A stretch of 15,156 nucleotides of DNA, taken from DATLZC01 sp037444005. Lineage in GTDB: Bacteria; Chloroflexota; Dehalococcoidia; DSTF01; JACRBR01. Within the stretch, counting starts at the first letter, position 1. The number at the start of each line of letters is the position of its first letter. The notes under the pieces were generated by a model. It had not been told where the DNA came from, searched no databases, and worked only from the letters and a program-made list of their open reading frames with translations. Both the position numbers and the translations under genes were made by a program. The stretch covers positions 1 to 15,156 of the forward strand of contig JBBING010000056.1 in assembly GCA_037444005.1 (NCBI GenBank). The letters are read 5' to 3'. This document shows positions 13,240 to 15,156 of this stretch, one piece after another.

Positions 13240-14012
13240 GGCGCTGCGCCCTCCTCCGGCGGGATGAATCCGTACTTCCGCATGATGTCCCTCCCTTCGG
13301 GTCCTGTCACGTAGTCGACGAATGCCGCCGCCAGGTCGGGCCGGTCGCTGCCAGCGAGCGTGCCGGCGGCCTGCCGCAGCGGCTCGTACAGGTCCTCGTC
13401 GACGAGCACGTAGCGCAGGCGCCCCTGGCGCTGAACGGTCAGCGAGAGTGGAAGGATGCCGGCGTCGGCGTTGCCGCTTTCGACGAAGTCGGCGGCCTGA
13501 GCGGCGTTCTCGGCGAACACGATTTTGGGGCGAAGGGCCTCCCAGAGTCCCGCCGTTTCGAGCGCGCGTTTGCCGGCGGCGCCGTAGGGCGCATGGTCGG
13601 GGTTGGGCAGCGCGATGTGACGGACCGAAGGGTCGAGAAGTGCGTCCAGCGTCGCCGGCGGGTCCCCGTGGCCCCACGGCGTCGCGATGACGATGCGCCC
13701 CAGCGCGTACAACCGGACCGATTCGGGCCGAACGAGATCTTTCCGTGCGAGCCGGTCGATGTAGGCTTCGTTGGCGCTGAAAAAGACGTCGACGGGAAGC
13801 CCCTGCTCGATCTGCGCCGCGAACGTTCCCGAGGAGCCGTACGTCACCCGGACCCGGCAATCGCAGGCGCGCTCGAACGCAGGGACGAGGTCCTCGAACG
13901 CGTCCCGCAGGTCGGCGGCGGCGGCGACGTCGAGCCGGGGGCGGCTGTCGCCAGCGCAGGCGACGCCCGGCAGGGCGAGCGCCAGCGTCACGAGCGCCAG
14001 CGCGAGCCTCAT
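13236..14012 (-). CDS. modA: Molybdate-binding (lipo)protein
   Basis: This extracytoplasmic molybdate (or tungstate) receptor is 258 aa. An N-terminal signal peptide of about 18 residues ends in GVAC, so Cys19 may be lipidated, although Gly at the -3 position makes the lipobox weak. The mature protein starts with LDVAAAADLRDAFEDLVPAFE, and YGSSGTFAAQIEQGLPVDVFFSA (58-80) supplies the second oxyanion-binding turn. The first turn has Ala where some ModA proteins use Ser. VESGNADAGILPLS and the C-terminal YVTGPEGRDIMRKYGF are family-typical. The ATG at 14012 overlaps the regulator stop (ATGA) and the TGA overlaps the modB start, placing it in a tightly coupled operon. Confidence 0.92.
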   Translation of the reverse strand: MRLALALVTLALALPGVACAGDSRPRLDVAAAADLRDAFEDLVPAFERACDCRVRVTYGSSGTFAAQIEQGLPVDVFFSANEAYIDRLARKDLVRPESVRLYALGRIVIATPWGHGDPPATLDALLDPSVRHIALPNPDHAPYGAAGKRALETAGLWEALRPKIVFAENAAQAADFVESGNADAGILPLSLTVQRQGRLRYVLVDEDLYEPLRQAAGTLAGSDRPDLAAAFVDYVTGPEGRDIMRKYGFIPPEEGAAP

Positions 14013-14560
14013 GGCGCGACCGGCTCCGCGAGGACAGCGCGGTAGCGGTCCAGCCAGCGCAACGTGCTCTTGGCGGCGGTGACCTTCGAGTCCAGCACGA
14101 GCCGTTCGAAGCTGCCCGGGTCCGCCGCGTCGCGCTCGGCGACGGTCCGCTCAATGTACCGCTCCACGGCCGCGATCTGCCGTTCGAGCAGGCCGGCGCC
14201 GCGGTCCGCGGTGAGGGAGCGCGCGAAGTACAGCTTGAGGAGGAAGTCGTTGCGCACCTCGCGCAGGCGCTCGACCGGCGTCTCGAGCCACCGGCGGAAG
14301 GCGTCGGAGCCCGCTTCGGTGGGACGGAAGAGCACGCGCGGGGGATAGGTGTCGGGCTGGGCGGCGCCCGCGACGTAGCCGTCCGCCTCGAGGTCGTGGA
14401 GGAGGGCGTACAACATCGGCGGGTTGAGGGCCACCACGCGCCGGAGCCCCGGGTCCGCGCGGAGCCGCCGCGCGAGCTCGTAACCGTGAGCGGGCGCGAG
14501 GTGCAGCAACCCCAGGAGGGCGTAGTGCGCGACAGTGGGACCGCGTCTGCCCCTGGGCAT
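14009..14560 (-). CDS. PadR-family transcriptional regulator, coupled to modA
   Basis: A 183-aa DNA-binding protein. The N-terminal winged helix spans about 10-95 (AHYALLGLLHLAPAHGYELA, then PPMLYALLHDLEADGYV and the wing PPRVLFRPTEAG). The C-terminal dimerisation domain (about 96-175) is a helical coiled-coil of the Vir_act_alpha_C type (NDFLLKLYFARSL, ERQIAAVERYIERTVAERD). The ATG at 14560 is preferred: it starts the conserved domain and lies just after a good promoter. The open frame upstream has no family similarity. It lacks an SD, and the predicted transcription start is only a few bases upstream, so the message may be leaderless. Its stop overlaps the modA start. PadR proteins usually respond to small effectors, so this one probably controls the molybdate operon instead of ModE. 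The effector is unknown. Confidence 0.87.
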   Translation of the reverse strand: MPRGRRGPTVAHYALLGLLHLAPAHGYELARRLRADPGLRRVVALNPPMLYALLHDLEADGYVAGAAQPDTYPPRVLFRPTEAGSDAFRRWLETPVERLREVRNDFLLKLYFARSLTADRGAGLLERQIAAVERYIERTVAERDAADPGSFERLVLDSKVTAAKSTLRWLDRYRAVLAEPVAP

Positions 14561-14562
14561 CG

Positions 14563-14573
14563 TCAATGATTGA
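14563..14573. promoter_or_regulatory. Palindrome over the padR-mod promoter/start
   Basis: TCAAT (14563-14567) and ATTGA (14569-14573) form a perfect 5-bp inverted repeat around one base. It overlaps the end of the -10 and the predicted transcription start of the padR-modABC operon. Autoregulation by the PadR protein is the natural hypothesis, though the classical PadR site (ATGT-N8-ACAT) is not what is seen here. Confidence 0.4.
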
Positions 14574-14598
14574 ATAGTCACGAGGCGAACCCCGTCAA
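14571..14598 (-). promoter_or_regulatory. Promoter of the padR-modABC operon
   Basis: On the minus strand TTGACG (14598-14593) and TATTCA (14576-14571) are 16 nt apart, within a short AT-rich island. The expected start near 14564 is about 4 nt before the ATG at 14560, with no SD between. Confidence 0.55.
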
Positions 14599-14640
14599 GG
14601 GCCGACCGGCCCCGCGGAGAGCGACGTCGGGGGATGGCGG

Positions 14641-14671
14641 ATACGAAAGAAGCCACGCGGGCGGGGTGGCT
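14641..14671 (-). terminator. Intrinsic terminator of the tatA gene
   Basis: On the minus strand AGCCAC (14671-14666) pairs with GTGGCT (14656-14651) around a GC-rich loop, followed by the T-rich TCTTTCGT (14650-14643). It lies about 30 nt after the tatA stop at 14703. It is the only hairpin in the window with a recognisable T-tract. Confidence 0.6.
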
Positions 14672-14702
14672 CAGCGGCGTCGAAGCGAGAGGGGAAACGC
14701 CG

Positions 14703-15032
14703 TCAGGCGACCGGGGCCTTGAGCTCCGAGCCGCACTCGGCGCAGAACTTCGCGGTCGCCTTGTTCAGGCTGCCGCACTTGGAGCACTCGACCGCGGGCA
14801 CCGTGCCAGCGTCGCTGGTGGCCGCGGCGCCGCCCGACGGAGGCTGCGACGCTTTCTCCGTGACCTGGGGCGCCGAGTCTTCGCGCAGCTCGCGCCGGAA
14901 CTCGCGAATCGAGCGGCCCAGCACGCCGCCGATGTCGGCGAGCTTGCCGACGCCGAACACCAGCGCGATGACGATGACGATGAGGATGAGTTCCGGAGCG
15001 CCCAACCCGAACGGCCCCGCCGCCAGTACCAT
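14703..15032 (-). CDS. tatA: TatA/E-type twin-arginine translocase protein with C-terminal zinc ribbon
   Basis: This is a pore-forming component of the Tat system that exports folded proteins across the cytoplasmic membrane. The 109-aa product has a short N-terminus, one transmembrane helix (about 12-28, GAPELILIVIVIALVFG), the Phe-Gly hinge (26-27), and the amphipathic helix KLADIGGVLGRSIREFRREL (30-49), the core TatA signature. An acidic, Ser/Ala/Pro-rich linker (50-80) leads to a four-cysteine zinc ribbon, CSKCGSLNKATAKFCAECG (Cys83, 86, 97, 100). The ribbon is an addition absent from ordinary TatA. AGGAG (15043-15039) lies 6 nt before the ATG. No tatC is in the window, so it may be a stand-alone or auxiliary TatA. 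Zinc binding is inferred from the cysteine pattern. Confidence 0.88.
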   Translation of the reverse strand: MVLAAGPFGLGAPELILIVIVIALVFGVGKLADIGGVLGRSIREFRRELREDSAPQVTEKASQPPSGGAAATSDAGTVPAVECSKCGSLNKATAKFCAECGSELKAPVA

Positions 15033-15076
15033 CTCCGACTCCTGTGGCGCTCCGCATACCGCTGGAGCGACACCTC

Positions 15077-15106
15077 AGCCTAGCACCGCCCCGTCCGGCC
15101 CGTCAA
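15077..15106 (-). promoter_or_regulatory. Candidate promoter of tatA
   Basis: TTGACG at 15106-15101 and TAGGCT at 15082-15077 on the minus strand are 18 nt apart, and a TG one base before the -10 gives an extended -10. The leader to the ATG at 15032 would be about 38 nt. Confidence 0.45.
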
Positions 15107-15111
15107 GGAAC

Positions 15112-15137
15112 TGTACGGGTCCAGTACATGCCGTACA
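15112..15137. repeat. GTAC half-site array upstream of tatA
   Basis: TGTAC (15112-15116), GTACA (15124-15128) and GTACA (15133-15137) lie within 26 bp. The first two form an inverted repeat with a 7-bp spacer, and the last two are direct repeats 9 bp apart. They sit just upstream of the predicted tatA -35 and could bind a regulator acting on tatA or on a gene beyond the right edge. The remainder of the edge, to 15156, contains a strong SD-like AAAGGAGGT on the minus strand, but only an 8- to 11-codon open frame follows it. Confidence 0.35.
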
Positions 15138-15156
15138 CCTACCTCCTTTCTGGAGC

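Noticed and set aside
13240..14154. N-terminal extension of the modB frame through modA
   Set aside because: The sequence is Arg-rich shadow of modA. The GTG at 13239 overlaps the modA stop and starts a normal-length ModB.
14561..14702. Moco riboswitch or ModE site upstream of the molybdate operon
   Set aside because: The predicted leader of padR-modABC is only a few bases, leaving no room for a riboswitch, and no ModE-like dyad was seen.
15139..15152. Plus-strand ACCTCCTTTCT resembles the 3' end of 16S rRNA
   Set aside because: Only the terminal anti-SD-like bases match. The conserved upstream helix and the GTAACAAGGTA segment of 16S are absent, so it is simply the complement of an SD-like sequence.

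Overview
The window is a GC-rich bacterial chromosome segment, densely coding, with GTG and TTG starts beside ATG and strong Shine-Dalgarno (SD) sequences. Gly/Asp-rich linkers after lipoprotein cysteines, a TatA carrying a zinc ribbon, and a membrane Fe-S oxidoreductase of the ETF:menaquinone type suggest a Chloroflexota (Dehalococcoidia-like) or other deep-branching Gram-positive-related soil or aquatic bacterium. This placement is an inference. There are no rRNA or tRNA genes, no transposase or integrase, and no CRISPR array.

Layout. (1) 1-2839, plus strand: promoter, palindromic operator candidate, and a three-gene zinc/manganese ABC importer (binding lipoprotein, ATPase, permease). (2) 2850-8657, minus strand, meeting the importer tail-to-tail with a 10-nt gap. 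A 686-aa membrane Fe-S oxidoreductase and an overlapping 45-aa one-helix membrane protein come first. After a hairpin follow a malyl-CoA-lyase-like aldolase, a divergent ATP-grasp acyl-CoA ligase beta subunit, its SucD-like alpha subunit, and a small single-cluster ferredoxin translationally coupled to it. The group looks like a CoA-ester cleavage/activation pathway (malate/malyl-CoA to acetyl-CoA plus glyoxylate, or a relative) beside an electron-transfer route into the quinone pool. (3) 8784-10328, plus strand: a compact two-gene unit encoding an HK97-fold phage-type major capsid protein and a coiled-coil partner. It has its own promoter, a leader hairpin and a terminal hairpin. No terminase, portal, protease, tail or integrase gene is nearby. 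This is the most unusual element in the window: an orphan capsid/scaffold-like pair between housekeeping genes, possibly an encapsulin-like compartment or a domesticated or relic phage head.

(4) 10351-11376, minus strand: a zinc-dependent medium-chain alcohol/formaldehyde-dehydrogenase-like enzyme. (5) 11445-14560, minus strand: a molybdate operon in the order padR-type regulator, modA, modB, modC. The first three are joined by 4-nt start/stop overlaps and a 19-nt gap precedes modC. The regulator appears to be transcribed from a promoter so close to its ATG that the message may be leaderless, and a TCAAT-N-ATTGA palindrome covers that promoter. (6) 14641-15156, minus strand: a TatA-type translocase protein fused to a C-terminal four-cysteine zinc ribbon, with its own promoter, a terminator with a T-rich tract, and an array of GTAC-containing half-sites upstream.

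All promoter, operator and hairpin calls were made by eye, without folding or motif scoring. Protein family calls rest on recognised motifs, not on database searches.
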